From: Syntrophales bacterium
GTDB taxonomy: Bacteria > Desulfobacterota > Syntrophia > Syntrophales > PHBD01
Assembly (NCBI GenBank): GCA_035363115.1
Contig: DAOSEM010000001.1
Span: forward strand, 434,001-498,000
Length of the DNA stretch: 64,000 bases
Reading direction: 5' to 3'
Position numbers and translations under genes: made by a program. Shown here in pieces: positions 24,197-32,805 of this stretch. Below the pieces are notes generated by a model. That model saw only the letters and a list, made by a program, of their open reading frames with translations. It did not search any database and had not been told where the DNA came from. The stretch's first letter is position 1; every line of letters starts with the position of its first letter.

Positions 24197-25405
24197 ATGA
24201 CGTCCGCGGGTTCTCTGAAGTGGATGCTGGTTGCGGCGGCGAGACCGAACTTCATGAAGATCGCGCCGCTCATGAGGGCCATTGCCCGCCATGAGAGGAT
24301 CCGGCCTGTCCTTGTCCATACGGGACAGCACTACGACAAGAACATGTCCGAGGCCTTCTTCCGCGACCTCGGCATCCCGGAGCCCGACATCCACCTCGGA
24401 ATCGGCTCCGGTTCCCACGCCCAGCAGACGGGCCGTGTCATGATCGCCTTCGAGGAGATCCTGCTCGGCGAAAAGCCAGACCTGATCCTTGTCGTCGGCG
24501 ACGTCAACTCCACCATGGCCTGCGCACTCGCCGCCGTGAAGCTCCACATCCCTGTAGCCCACGTCGAAGCGGGCCTTCGCAGCTTCGACCGCACGATGCC
24601 CGAAGAGATCAACCGCCTGGTGACCGACGCCGTCTCGGATTACCTCTTCACGCCCTCGCCCGACGGCGACGAGAACCTCCTGCGCGAAGGCGTTGCAGAG
24701 GAAAAGATCCACCTGGTGGGCGACATCATGGTGGACAGCCTCCTCTATCACCTGGAGCAGGCGAAGAGGACCCCGATACTCGACGACCTGGGATTGCGAA
24801 GGCACGACGGAGCCCCGGGCTTCCAGGGAGACAACGGCATCATGCCTTATGCCCTCGTCACCCTTCACCGCCCGTCCAACGTCGACGATCGCGAGTCCTT
24901 CACCCGCATCATGGACGGCCTCCGGCGCGTCGCTTCCCGTGTCCCCGTGCTGTTCCCGATGCACCCGAGGACGCGCAAACAGGTCACCGTCCATGGGCTC
25001 GAATCGGTCTTCACCTTTCATGAGAGAGACGATCACGGTCCCTTTTTTCAGGTCCACCGGGAAGCGACGACCGGCAATCCTTCGACGATCCACGTTTTTC
25101 CGCCCCTGGGTTACCTGGAATTCCTGAACCTGATGGCCCGCGCCGCTGTGGTTCTCACCGACTCGGGGGGGATCCAACAGGAAACGACGGTCATCAACAT
25201 CCCGTGCATCACCCTCCGCGATACGACGGAGCGCCCGATTACATTGACCGAAGGCACGAATGTACTGGTTCACAACGATCCGGACCGGATCGAAGAGGAA
25301 GCCATCCGCGCCCTGGAAGGCCGTTCCCGCCGCGGCGCCTGCCCCGCGATCTGGGACGGCCGCACGGCCGAGCGCATCGTAGCCACGCTCCTCGACCGCG
25401 GTTGA
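24197..25405 (+). CDS. wbpI: UDP-GlcNAc 2-epimerase family (WecB/WbpI-like)
   Basis: 402 residues from ATG 24197, one base after the previous stop (TGACATG). GTxGTR-like N-terminus WMLVAAARPNFMKIAPLMRA, VHTGQHYDKNMSEAFF, GDVNSTMACALAA, HVEAGLRSFDR (122-132), EINRLVTDAVSDYLFTPS, LVTLHRPSNVD (His224) and DSGGIQQE are all hallmark motifs of the non-hydrolysing 2-epimerases. In this operon it would invert C2 of UDP-GlcNAc(3NAc)A to give the manno sugar (WbpI role); a WecB role on UDP-GlcNAc cannot be excluded. Confidence 0.88.
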   Translation: MTSAGSLKWMLVAAARPNFMKIAPLMRAIARHERIRPVLVHTGQHYDKNMSEAFFRDLGIPEPDIHLGIGSGSHAQQTGRVMIAFEEILLGEKPDLILVVGDVNSTMACALAAVKLHIPVAHVEAGLRSFDRTMPEEINRLVTDAVSDYLFTPSPDGDENLLREGVAEEKIHLVGDIMVDSLLYHLEQAKRTPILDDLGLRRHDGAPGFQGDNGIMPYALVTLHRPSNVDDRESFTRIMDGLRRVASRVPVLFPMHPRTRKQVTVHGLESVFTFHERDDHGPFFQVHREATTGNPSTIHVFPPLGYLEFLNLMARAAVVLTDSGGIQQETTVINIPCITLRDTTERPITLTEGTNVLVHNDPDRIEEEAIRALEGRSRRGACPAIWDGRTAERIVATLLDRG

Positions 25406-25527
25406 CAGGCAAGGATGGAATTCCGACTCTCAAATATCCAGATGCCGCATTTGATGTTCGGAAGGATTCCGAATGGAAATCCCCATCCGATCCCCACAAG
25501 AACTTTCTGAACAAAGGAAGGGAGACC

Positions 25528-26700
25528 ATGGACTTTATCGATCTGAAGGCTCAGCAGGCGGGAATCCGGGATCGCCTGGACGAAAATATGAGGAAGGTCC
25601 TGGCCCACGGGCAGTACATCCTGGGCCCGGAGGTAAAAGAGTTGGAAGGAAAGCTGGCGGCCTACGCCGGCAGGAAGTTCGCCGTGGGATGCGCATCCGG
25701 GACGGACGCACTCCTGATGGCCCTGATGGCCCTCGGAGTCGGACCAGGTGACGCCGTTTTCACCACCCCCTTCACCTTCATCTCGACGGCGGAGGTGATC
25801 AGCCTCCTGGGGGCGACGCCGGTCTATGTGGACATCGACCGGAGAACCTACAACATCGACCCGGACAAACTGGATAAGGCCATGGTTGCCCTGAAGACGG
25901 GGGATCGAAGCCTCGCTCCCCTGCCGCGGATCGAGGGCGTCGAGAAGCTGAGGCCCCGGGCCGTGATCCCCGTGGACATGCTGGGGCTGACGGCCGACTA
26001 TGACGCCATCGGAGACATTGCCCGGAAACACGGCCTGGCGGTGATCGAGGACGCCGCCCAGTCCTTCGGGGCCGTGTACAAGGGCCGGATGTCCTGCTCC
26101 ATGGGCGACATCGCCTGCACCTCCTTCTTCCCCGCCAAGCCCCTGGGCTGTTACGGCGACGGCGGGATGATCTTCACCGACGACCCGGGCCTGGCATCGC
26201 TGCTCGAATCCATCCGCGTCCACGGCAAGGGCAGCCACAAGTACGACAACGTGCGGATCGGCATCAACGGGCGGCTCGACACCCTTCAGGCCGCCATTGT
26301 CCTGGCGAAGTTTGAAGTGTTTCCGGAGGAGATGGACCGTCGCCAGGAAGTGGCCCGACGCTACACCGAGGCCATCCGGGACATCCCGGGCCTGGAGACG
26401 CCGTTCATCCCGGAGGGATACCGTTCCGCTTGGGCACAGTATTCGCTCCTGGCAAAAGACGAGGCTCACCGGGCCTTCCTGCAAAAGGGATTGCAGGAGC
26501 AGGGCATCCCGACCATGATCTACTACCCGCGTCCCCTCCACCTGCAGACGGCCTTTTCGTTTCTCGGCTATAAGGAGGGCGACTGCCCCGCCAGCGAGGA
26601 CTGCGCCGTCCGCACGTTCAGCCTGCCCATGCATCCCTATCTGACGGAGGAGCAGCAGGCCTTCGTGATGAAGGCATTACGGGAAAGGAGCTCATCATGA
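25528..26700 (+). CDS. wbpE: DegT/DnrJ/EryC1/StrS aminotransferase (WbpE-like)
   Basis: 390 residues from ATG 25528, which has GGAAGGGAG upstream; the frame is open further 5' but that part overlaps the epimerase gene and is not family sequence. MDFIDLKAQQAGIRDRLDENM, GCASGTDALLMAL, VIEDAAQSFGA and TSFFPAKPLGCYGDGG with the PLP lysine (Lys204) match 3-aminotransferases such as WbpE, which convert UDP-3-keto-GlcNAcA to the 3-amino sugar. The gene's stop overlaps the next start (ATGA), tying it to the fused dehydrogenase/acetyltransferase that supplies its substrate and uses its product. Confidence 0.88.
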   Translation: MDFIDLKAQQAGIRDRLDENMRKVLAHGQYILGPEVKELEGKLAAYAGRKFAVGCASGTDALLMALMALGVGPGDAVFTTPFTFISTAEVISLLGATPVYVDIDRRTYNIDPDKLDKAMVALKTGDRSLAPLPRIEGVEKLRPRAVIPVDMLGLTADYDAIGDIARKHGLAVIEDAAQSFGAVYKGRMSCSMGDIACTSFFPAKPLGCYGDGGMIFTDDPGLASLLESIRVHGKGSHKYDNVRIGINGRLDTLQAAIVLAKFEVFPEEMDRRQEVARRYTEAIRDIPGLETPFIPEGYRSAWAQYSLLAKDEAHRAFLQKGLQEQGIPTMIYYPRPLHLQTAFSFLGYKEGDCPASEDCAVRTFSLPMHPYLTEEQQAFVMKALRERSSS

Positions 26701-28298
26701 CGGCCGCCCCGGTGCGAAAGGGAGCGAAGAAGACTGCGGAGGCGATCCGCGTGGCGGTGGTGGGTGCCGGCTACTGGGGCAAGAATCTGGTTCGGAACTT
26801 CCACCAACTTGGTGCGCTCGCGGCGGTCTGTGACGGAAGTGCCGCCGTCCGGGAACAGGTAAAGAAGGACTACCCGGAGTCGGCCGTCACGGACGATCTG
26901 AAGAACGTTCTGAAGAATGCGAAGATCCAGGCCGTGGTTCTTGCTACGCCGGCGGTGACCCATTTCCGGCTGGCCGAGCAGGCCCTCCGGGCGGGAAAGC
27001 ACGTCTTTGTGGAGAAGCCCCTGTCCCTGACCTACGGAGACGGTGAAAAACTGGTTCGTCTCGCCGAAGAAATGAAGCGGACCCTCTTCGTCGGCCACAT
27101 TCTCCAGTACCATCCGGCGGTTATACGGCTCAAGGAAATGGTCCGGCAGGGGCAGGTGGGGCGCCTTCGCTACATCTATTCCCGACGCCTCTCCCTGGGG
27201 AAGATCCGGAGGGAGGAGAATATCCTCTGGTCCTTCGCGCCCCACGACATCTCCGTTATCCTCAGTCTCGTGGGGGAGGATCCCTCGTATGTCGATTCCG
27301 TGGGTAGCAACTTCCTTCACGCCCGGATCGCCGACGTGACCATGACGAACCTGAAGTTTCCCTCCGGCGTCGGCGCCCATATATTCGTGAGCTGGCTGAA
27401 CCCCTTCAAGGAGCAGCGCCTCGTCGTTGTGGGAAGCGAAGGCATGTTGGTCTTCGATGATACCCAGCCCGTGGAGACGAAACTGGTGCATTACGCCCAC
27501 AGAATCCAGTGGCGGAACAACCTGCCGGTTCCCGAGAAGGGCGAAGGGAATCCTGTGGATCTGAAGGACGTCTGGGAGGAGCCGCTCCGGGCCGAGTGCC
27601 GGGCCTTTCTGGAGGCCGTCCGGACGGGGAAGGAACCTGTCACGAACGGTGCGGAAGGGCTGAGGGTGCTCAGGATCCTGGAAATGAGCCAGCGCTCCTT
27701 GGAGGCGAAGGAAACGGGGACCGTCGACCGGGTTGCCGAAGAAGCGGAGGAGAAGCCGTATTTTGTTCATGAAACGGCTATTGCGGAGCCCGGTGCCGTC
27801 ATCGGCAAGGGGACAAAAATCTGGCATTTCTCAAAAATTCAGGCCGGTGCGTCGATCGGTGAAGGCTGCAACATCGGCCAGAACGTCGTTGTCGGGCCGG
27901 GCGCCGTCGTCGGCAATCGCTGCAAGATCCAGAACAACATCAGCGTATACACGGGAGTGACGCTGGAGGACGGGGTCTTCTGCGGCCCTTCCATGGTCTT
28001 CACGAACGTATACAATCCCCGGGCCGAGATCCCCCGGATGAACGAGGCCAGAACGACCCTGGTGAAGCGGGGTGCCACCATCGGGGCCAACGCCACCATC
28101 GTCTGCGGCCACACCATTGGCCGGTACGCCTTTGTCGGTGCCGGGGCGGTGGTGACGAAGGACGTGCCGGATCACGCCCTGGTCGTTGGGAACCCGGCCA
28201 GGCGGATCGGCTGGATGTGCCGGTGTGGCGAGCGGCTGAATGCACGCCGCGTCTGTACGGTTTGCGGAGAGAAGTGGACCGGTAAAAATGGCGAATGA
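26697..28298 (+). CDS. Fused UDP-GlcNAcA 3-dehydrogenase and N-acetyltransferase (WbpB-WbpD-like)
   Basis: 533 residues with two enzymes in one chain. Residues ~14-345 are a Gfo/Idh/MocA oxidoreductase: VAVVGAGYWGKNLVRNF for NAD, HVFVEKPLSL with the EKP motif, and GHILQYHPAVIRLKEMV. Residues ~355-510 are a left-handed beta-helix acetyltransferase of the WbpD type (GAVIGKGTKIWHFSKI, IGEGCNIGQNVVVGPGAVVG, NPARRIGWMC). The last 25 residues hold a CxC...CxxC zinc-ribbon-like tail (CRCGERL, CTVCGEKW). In Pseudomonas wbpB and wbpD are separate genes flanking the aminotransferase step, so this fusion would channel two steps around it. Confidence 0.85.
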   Translation: MTAAPVRKGAKKTAEAIRVAVVGAGYWGKNLVRNFHQLGALAAVCDGSAAVREQVKKDYPESAVTDDLKNVLKNAKIQAVVLATPAVTHFRLAEQALRAGKHVFVEKPLSLTYGDGEKLVRLAEEMKRTLFVGHILQYHPAVIRLKEMVRQGQVGRLRYIYSRRLSLGKIRREENILWSFAPHDISVILSLVGEDPSYVDSVGSNFLHARIADVTMTNLKFPSGVGAHIFVSWLNPFKEQRLVVVGSEGMLVFDDTQPVETKLVHYAHRIQWRNNLPVPEKGEGNPVDLKDVWEEPLRAECRAFLEAVRTGKEPVTNGAEGLRVLRILEMSQRSLEAKETGTVDRVAEEAEEKPYFVHETAIAEPGAVIGKGTKIWHFSKIQAGASIGEGCNIGQNVVVGPGAVVGNRCKIQNNISVYTGVTLEDGVFCGPSMVFTNVYNPRAEIPRMNEARTTLVKRGATIGANATIVCGHTIGRYAFVGAGAVVTKDVPDHALVVGNPARRIGWMCRCGERLNARRVCTVCGEKWTGKNGE

Positions 28299-28337
28299 TC
28301 TGTACGATTCCTCCGAATTGAGTTGTCCGGGAAAAGA

Positions 28338-29222
28338 ATGATCGATCCTTCCACGAATGCGTCTCCTGCGGTTCCGGCGGTCATGAGGCAACGGCAGACC
28401 GTCATCAGGCCCAGGACGGGCTGGTTCGATCTCCGTCTCGCCGAGCTCTGGAACTACCGGGACCTGGTGTTCCTGTTCGTGAGGCGTGATTTCGTGTCAG
28501 CCTACAAGCAGACGATCCTTGGACCGCTGTGGTACCTGATCCAGCCGGTCCTGACGACGATCGTCTTCACCATTGTCTTCGGCAAGATCGCCAGGATTCC
28601 GACGGACGGGATCCCTCCGTTCCTGTTTTACATGGCCGGATACATCGCCTGGGCCTATTTCGCCGAGTGCCTCACCATGACGTCCAATACCTTTGTCACG
28701 AACGCCCACATTTTCGGAAAGGTGTATTTCCCACGCCTGGTGGTCCCGCTTGCCACGGTGATCACAAACATGATGAAATTCGCCGTTCAGTTCTGCCTGT
28801 TCCTGATTTTTTACGCATATTTCCTGCTGTCCGGCGCGTCCGTCCATCCCACCATCTGGATCGCGGTCCTTCCGGTCCTGATCCTCGAGATGGCCCTTCT
28901 GGGCATGGGATTCGGGATCGTCATTTCCTCCCTGACGACCCGTTACCGGGACCTGGCATTCCTGGTGGCCTTCGGCGTGCAGCTCTGGATGTATGCAACC
29001 CCGGTCGTCTATCCCCTGTCCCAGATTCCCGGGAAGTATCACCTGTTCTTTATGCTCAATCCCATGACGGCGGTGGTCGAGACTTTCCGCGCCGCCTTTC
29101 TCGGGTCGGGCGGCGTGAATTCAACGTTCATGGCTGCGAGTTGGGTGATTACCCTGCTGGTTCTGTTTGTGGGGATCATCCTGTTCAGCAGAATCGAAAA
29201 AACCTTCATGGACACGGTCTGA
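28338..29222 (+). CDS. wzm: ABC-2 polysaccharide exporter permease (Wzm-like)
   Basis: 294 residues from ATG 28338; a TTG five codons earlier is possible. The cytoplasmic N-terminus ends in LAELWNYRDLVFLFVRRDFVSAYKQTILGPLWYLIQPV, the standard opening of ABC-2 O-antigen and teichoic-acid permeases, followed by six membrane segments (TTIVFTIVFGKIA, FLFYMAGYIAWAYFAECL, VPLATVITNMMKFAVQFCLF, LPVLILEMALLGMGFGIVIS). YPLSQIPGKYHLFFMLNPMTAVVETFRAAFL is the conserved C-terminal loop. It forms the membrane channel with the Wzt-like ATPase that starts six bases later. Confidence 0.9.
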   Translation: MIDPSTNASPAVPAVMRQRQTVIRPRTGWFDLRLAELWNYRDLVFLFVRRDFVSAYKQTILGPLWYLIQPVLTTIVFTIVFGKIARIPTDGIPPFLFYMAGYIAWAYFAECLTMTSNTFVTNAHIFGKVYFPRLVVPLATVITNMMKFAVQFCLFLIFYAYFLLSGASVHPTIWIAVLPVLILEMALLGMGFGIVISSLTTRYRDLAFLVAFGVQLWMYATPVVYPLSQIPGKYHLFFMLNPMTAVVETFRAAFLGSGGVNSTFMAASWVITLLVLFVGIILFSRIEKTFMDTV

Positions 29223-29228
29223 AGACGC

Positions 29229-30557
29229 ATGGGAAGCCGGGCTGTTCAGATCGATGACCTCTGGAAGCAGTACCGCCTCGGCGTGATCGGTCACGGTGCC
29301 CTCTACCGGGACCTCCAGAGCTGGTGGGCACGAAAGCGGGGCAAGGAAGATCCCAATACCCCCGTCGGGTTCCGGCAGGCGGATCCGGTGTCGGGAGGGG
29401 ACCGATTCTGGGCCCTCCGGGAGATCGGCTTGGAGATCGAGCATGGAGAGACTGTCGGAATCATAGGGAAAAACGGGGCAGGGAAGTCAACGCTGCTGAA
29501 GGTCCTCTCCCGGGTGACGGCCCCGACACGGGGTGAAGTCCGGCTCAACGGGAGGATTGCCAGCCTGCTGGAAGTCGGGACGGGATTCCACCCGGAGTTG
29601 ACGGGGCGGGAAAACATCTACCTCAACGGGGCCATCCTGGGCATGCGGAAGATGGAGATCGACCGGAAATTCGACGAAATCGTGGATTTTTCCGGGGTCG
29701 AAACCTTTATCGACACGCCGGTGAAGCGCTATTCCAGCGGCATGTACGTCCGCCTGGCTTTTGCGGTGGCGGCCCACCTGGAGCCGGAGATTCTGCTCGT
29801 CGACGAGGTCCTGGCGGTGGGCGATGCGGAGTTCCAGAAGAAATGCCTCGGCAAGATGGGAGAGGTGGCCCGGGAAGGCCGGACGGTCCTCTTCGTCAGC
29901 CACAACATGGCGGCGGTGCGCAACCTCTGCGCCCGGTCGATCCTGCTGGAAGACGGGAGGATTGCAGCAGACGGGCCGTCGGAAGACACGGTCAACCGAT
30001 ACCTTCGAACAAAGACCATCGAGAAGGCCGTGGCCGATGCAACAGAAATCGATGCCCGTATGGAGGGCGTCATCCTGCGGAACAATCCCCATATCCGTTT
30101 TGCTTCGATCGGGCTCTATGATAATAAAGGACAAGCCAGGAAATCATTCTACTCGGACGAACCCATCCGGATCCGGACAACGTTCCACTGCCTGCTCCCC
30201 GTCCTTGATTTGAAGATCATGATCGAAGTAACGGATAATCAGGACAATAGCCTCATCGTCAGCCAACAGACCGACACGGTCGGACTGACAAAAGCCAGCG
30301 AAAGGCTTGAACCGGGGGTCTACGAGGCGAACTGCACGCTGCCTCCCAATCTGTTTGGCAGCAGGTCGTTCTATATATCGGTTCATCTGCAATGTCCGAA
30401 GACGGAGCACCTGGTAGCGACAAAAATCCTCGAGTTCGACGTGCAGTTTCAAGGCTACAATGGTTCTTTCAATCCGGGCGGATCGAGTCTCCGCCCACAA
30501 TTGGCTTGGCAGCTTCAAAACCTTACGGGAAAGGGTGGCGTCGATCATGCTGAATGA
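29229..30557 (+). CDS. wzt: ABC-2 polysaccharide exporter ATPase with carbohydrate-binding C-terminus (Wzt-like)
   Basis: 442 residues. Walker A GKNGAGKS (80-87), signature YSSGM (168-172), Walker B ILLVDEVLAVGD (about 188-199) and SHNM histidine give a complete nucleotide-binding domain. Residues ~275-435 form a beta-rich extension (RFASIGLYDNKGQ, EPIRIRTTF, GVYEANCTLPPNLFG, FYISVHLQ) that corresponds to the Wzt C-terminal domain, which in E. coli O8/O9a recognises the methylated or phosphorylated end of the glycan. Several methyltransferases later in the operon could make such an end cap. It partners Wzm. Confidence 0.92.
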   Translation: MGSRAVQIDDLWKQYRLGVIGHGALYRDLQSWWARKRGKEDPNTPVGFRQADPVSGGDRFWALREIGLEIEHGETVGIIGKNGAGKSTLLKVLSRVTAPTRGEVRLNGRIASLLEVGTGFHPELTGRENIYLNGAILGMRKMEIDRKFDEIVDFSGVETFIDTPVKRYSSGMYVRLAFAVAAHLEPEILLVDEVLAVGDAEFQKKCLGKMGEVAREGRTVLFVSHNMAAVRNLCARSILLEDGRIAADGPSEDTVNRYLRTKTIEKAVADATEIDARMEGVILRNNPHIRFASIGLYDNKGQARKSFYSDEPIRIRTTFHCLLPVLDLKIMIEVTDNQDNSLIVSQQTDTVGLTKASERLEPGVYEANCTLPPNLFGSRSFYISVHLQCPKTEHLVATKILEFDVQFQGYNGSFNPGGSSLRPQLAWQLQNLTGKGGVDHAE

Positions 30558-31527
30558 TAAAACGATCCTGATTACAGGAGGGACCGGATCTTTCGGTCGG
30601 AAGTGCGTCGAGGTTATCGTCGGGAAATACAAGCCCAGGCGCCTCATCGTCTTCAGCCGCGACGAACTGAAGCAGTACGAAATGGCTCAGGTCTTCTCTG
30701 ACCGCGAATATCCGTTCATTCGCTACTTCATCGGGGACGTCCGGGACAAGGAACGGCTGTGCCGTGCCTTTCACGGTGTCGATTATGTCATTCACGCCGC
30801 CGCCCTGAAGCATGTTCCCGTGGCCGAATACAACCCCTTCGAGGCCATCAAGACCAACGTGATTGGGGCTCAGAACGTGATGAACGTGGCCATCGACCAG
30901 GGTGTCCGAAAGATCATTGCCCTGAGCACCGACAAGGCGGCCAATCCGATCAACCTCTACGGCGCGACAAAATTGTGTTCGGACAAGCTGTTCATTGCAG
31001 GGAATGCTTACGTCGGCCACGACAAGACCGCCTTCAGTATTGTCCGGTACGGAAACGTGGTGGGCAGTCGCGGGAGCGTCATCCCGCTCTTCCTTTCCTT
31101 TCGGGACAAGGGCCTGCTCCCGATCACGGACCCGCGGATGACGCGTTTCTGGATCACCCTCGAAAAAGGGGTTGAATTTGTCCTTTCCTGCCTGGACCGA
31201 ATGGTGGGCGGCGAGACCTTCGTTCCCAAGCTTCCGAGCATGAACATCATGGACCTGGTGAAAGCGATCGCCCCCGACTGCCCGGTGAAGATCATCGGAA
31301 TCCGCCCCGGAGAGAAGCTTCACGAAGTCATGATTCCCAGGGATGACGCGCGGAAAACGCTGGAATTCGAAGACCACTATATCATCCAGCCGGACTTTCG
31401 ATTCTGGTCGCGAAGGTTCAACGCAACCGAAGGGAAAGCGGTTGCCGAGGATTTCGAATACAACTCTGCGGACAACCCCTGGAAACTGAGCATCGAGGAG
31501 ATGCAGGAGATGGTGAAGACACTGTGA
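30547..31527 (+). CDS. pseB: UDP-GlcNAc 4,6-dehydratase (inverting), PseB-like
   Basis: 326 residues from ATG 30547, overlapping the wzt stop by 11 bases. TILITGGTGSFGRKC is the NADP loop, LIVFSRDELKQYEM and HAAALKHVPVAEYNPFEAIKTN are near-diagnostic of PseB/FlaA1-type dehydratases, and STDKAANPINLYGATK holds the Lys and Tyr-x3-Lys of the active site. GIRPGEKLHEVMIPRDDA is the conserved C-terminal segment. Cytoplasmic; first step of pseudaminic acid synthesis from UDP-GlcNAc. Gene order pseB-pseC supports this over the related CapD/WbjB enzymes. Confidence 0.92.
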   Translation: MLNDKTILITGGTGSFGRKCVEVIVGKYKPRRLIVFSRDELKQYEMAQVFSDREYPFIRYFIGDVRDKERLCRAFHGVDYVIHAAALKHVPVAEYNPFEAIKTNVIGAQNVMNVAIDQGVRKIIALSTDKAANPINLYGATKLCSDKLFIAGNAYVGHDKTAFSIVRYGNVVGSRGSVIPLFLSFRDKGLLPITDPRMTRFWITLEKGVEFVLSCLDRMVGGETFVPKLPSMNIMDLVKAIAPDCPVKIIGIRPGEKLHEVMIPRDDARKTLEFEDHYIIQPDFRFWSRRFNATEGKAVAEDFEYNSADNPWKLSIEEMQEMVKTL

Positions 31528-32657
31528 TTCCATACGGCCGGCAGTCCATTGATGAGGCGGACATCCAGGCGGTTGTGGAGGTCCTGCGTTCCGACTGGCT
31601 GACGACGGGTCCCGGGGTGGAGAAATTCGAGAAGGCCTTTGCCCGGTTCGTCGGGGCGAGGCATGCCGTGGCGGTCAGCAGCGGGACAGCTGCGCTGCAC
31701 GCGGCCGTGTACGCACTCGGTATCGGCCCGGGCGACGAGGTTATCGTTCCCGCCATGACGTTCGCCGCCACGGCCAATTGCATCGTTTTCCAGGGCGGAA
31801 CCCCGATCTTTGCCGACGTGGATCCGGAAACGCTCCTGATCGATCCGGAGCGGGTGGAAGATCTCATTACGCCTCGAACAAAAGCGATCATCGCGGTGGA
31901 TTACGCCGGCCAGCCCTGCGACTACGAAGCCCTGGAAGGAATCACGCGACGACATGGCCTGCACCTGGTGGACGATGCCTGCCACGCCCTCGGGGCCGCT
32001 TACAGGGGCCGTTCTGTGGGGTCCCTGGCAGGACTGAGCTGCTTCAGTTTCCACCCGGTCAAGCACATCACCACCGGCGAAGGGGGCATGATCACGACCG
32101 ACGATCCCGAGCTTGCCCGGAGGATGCGGGTTTTCCGGAACCACGGCATCACTACGGATCACCGGGAGCGCCAGGCCCGAGGGGCATGGTTCTACGAGAT
32201 GACGGACCTGGGCTACAATTATCGGCTCACGGACTTTCAATGTGCCCTGGGGCTCCGGCAGCTCGAAAAACTTCCCGACTGGAACAACCGTCGCCGTGAT
32301 ATCGCCGCCATGTACGATGAGGCTTTCAGAGAGATGTCTGCGGTATCGCCCTTGTCGGTCAGGCCGGAGGTACTCCATGCCTATCACCTGTACGTCGTCC
32401 GCCTCCGGGGGGTAGATCGCGACGTCGCCTTCCAGGCCATGCGGGCGGCCGGCATCGGCGTGAACGTGCACTACATTCCCGTGCACCTGCATCCCTTCTA
32501 CCGCCGGCAATTCGGCACGGGGCCGGGCTTGTGTCCGGTCGCAGAGAGCACCTACGGACAGATCCTGTCACTGCCGATCTTTCCAGGGATGACCGATGAT
32601 ATGGTCGAAAGGGTCATAGATGCCGTTCGCGAAGTCATTGGTGACTCGGAAACATAA
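31524..32657 (+). CDS. pseC: UDP-4-amino-4,6-dideoxy-AltNAc transaminase, PseC-like
   Basis: 377 residues from GTG 31524, overlapping the pseB stop (GTGA). IPYGRQSIDEADIQAVVEVLRSDWLTTGP is the typical PseC N-terminus; SSGTAALHAA, VDYAGQPCD, VDDACHALGA and FSFHPVKHITTGEGGMITT (PLP Lys180) follow. It adds the 4-amino group to the PseB product. The order and tight overlap make the assignment secure. After it lies a 148-base structured gap, the first break in the close packing of this part of the operon. Confidence 0.92.
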   Translation: MIPYGRQSIDEADIQAVVEVLRSDWLTTGPGVEKFEKAFARFVGARHAVAVSSGTAALHAAVYALGIGPGDEVIVPAMTFAATANCIVFQGGTPIFADVDPETLLIDPERVEDLITPRTKAIIAVDYAGQPCDYEALEGITRRHGLHLVDDACHALGAAYRGRSVGSLAGLSCFSFHPVKHITTGEGGMITTDDPELARRMRVFRNHGITTDHRERQARGAWFYEMTDLGYNYRLTDFQCALGLRQLEKLPDWNNRRRDIAAMYDEAFREMSAVSPLSVRPEVLHAYHLYVVRLRGVDRDVAFQAMRAAGIGVNVHYIPVHLHPFYRRQFGTGPGLCPVAESTYGQILSLPIFPGMTDDMVERVIDAVREVIGDSET

Positions 32658-32661
32658 TATG

Positions 32662-32717
32662 CGCAATGGGTGCCATTGCGGGACCGTGAACGGACCTGAA
32701 CCGCAGGTGCTGTCCCG
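32662..32717 (+). promoter_or_regulatory. Stem-loop cluster between pseC and the methylase gene
   Basis: CGCAATGG at 32662-32669 and CCATTGCG at 32673-32680 form a perfect 8-base-pair stem with a three-base loop. Next to it CGGGAC (32679-32684) can pair with GTCCCG (32712-32717), enclosing ACCTG/CAGGT (32694-32698 with 32704-32708). There is no T-run, so it is not a standard terminator. It could be an RNA-processing or stabilising element within the operon. Confidence 0.35.
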
Positions 32718-32805
32718 GATTGTGGGAAGCATTTGGGACTCATCCGGGACGTTTCGAGCCTGACGAACCAGCTTCACTGCGGAATCGGAATTACGGGAGG
32801 ATAGA

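Noticed and set aside
25204..25527. N-terminal extension of the WbpE-like aminotransferase
   Set aside because: It overlaps the 2-epimerase gene and does not resemble the family, while ATG 25528 has a strong ribosome-binding site and the normal N-terminus.
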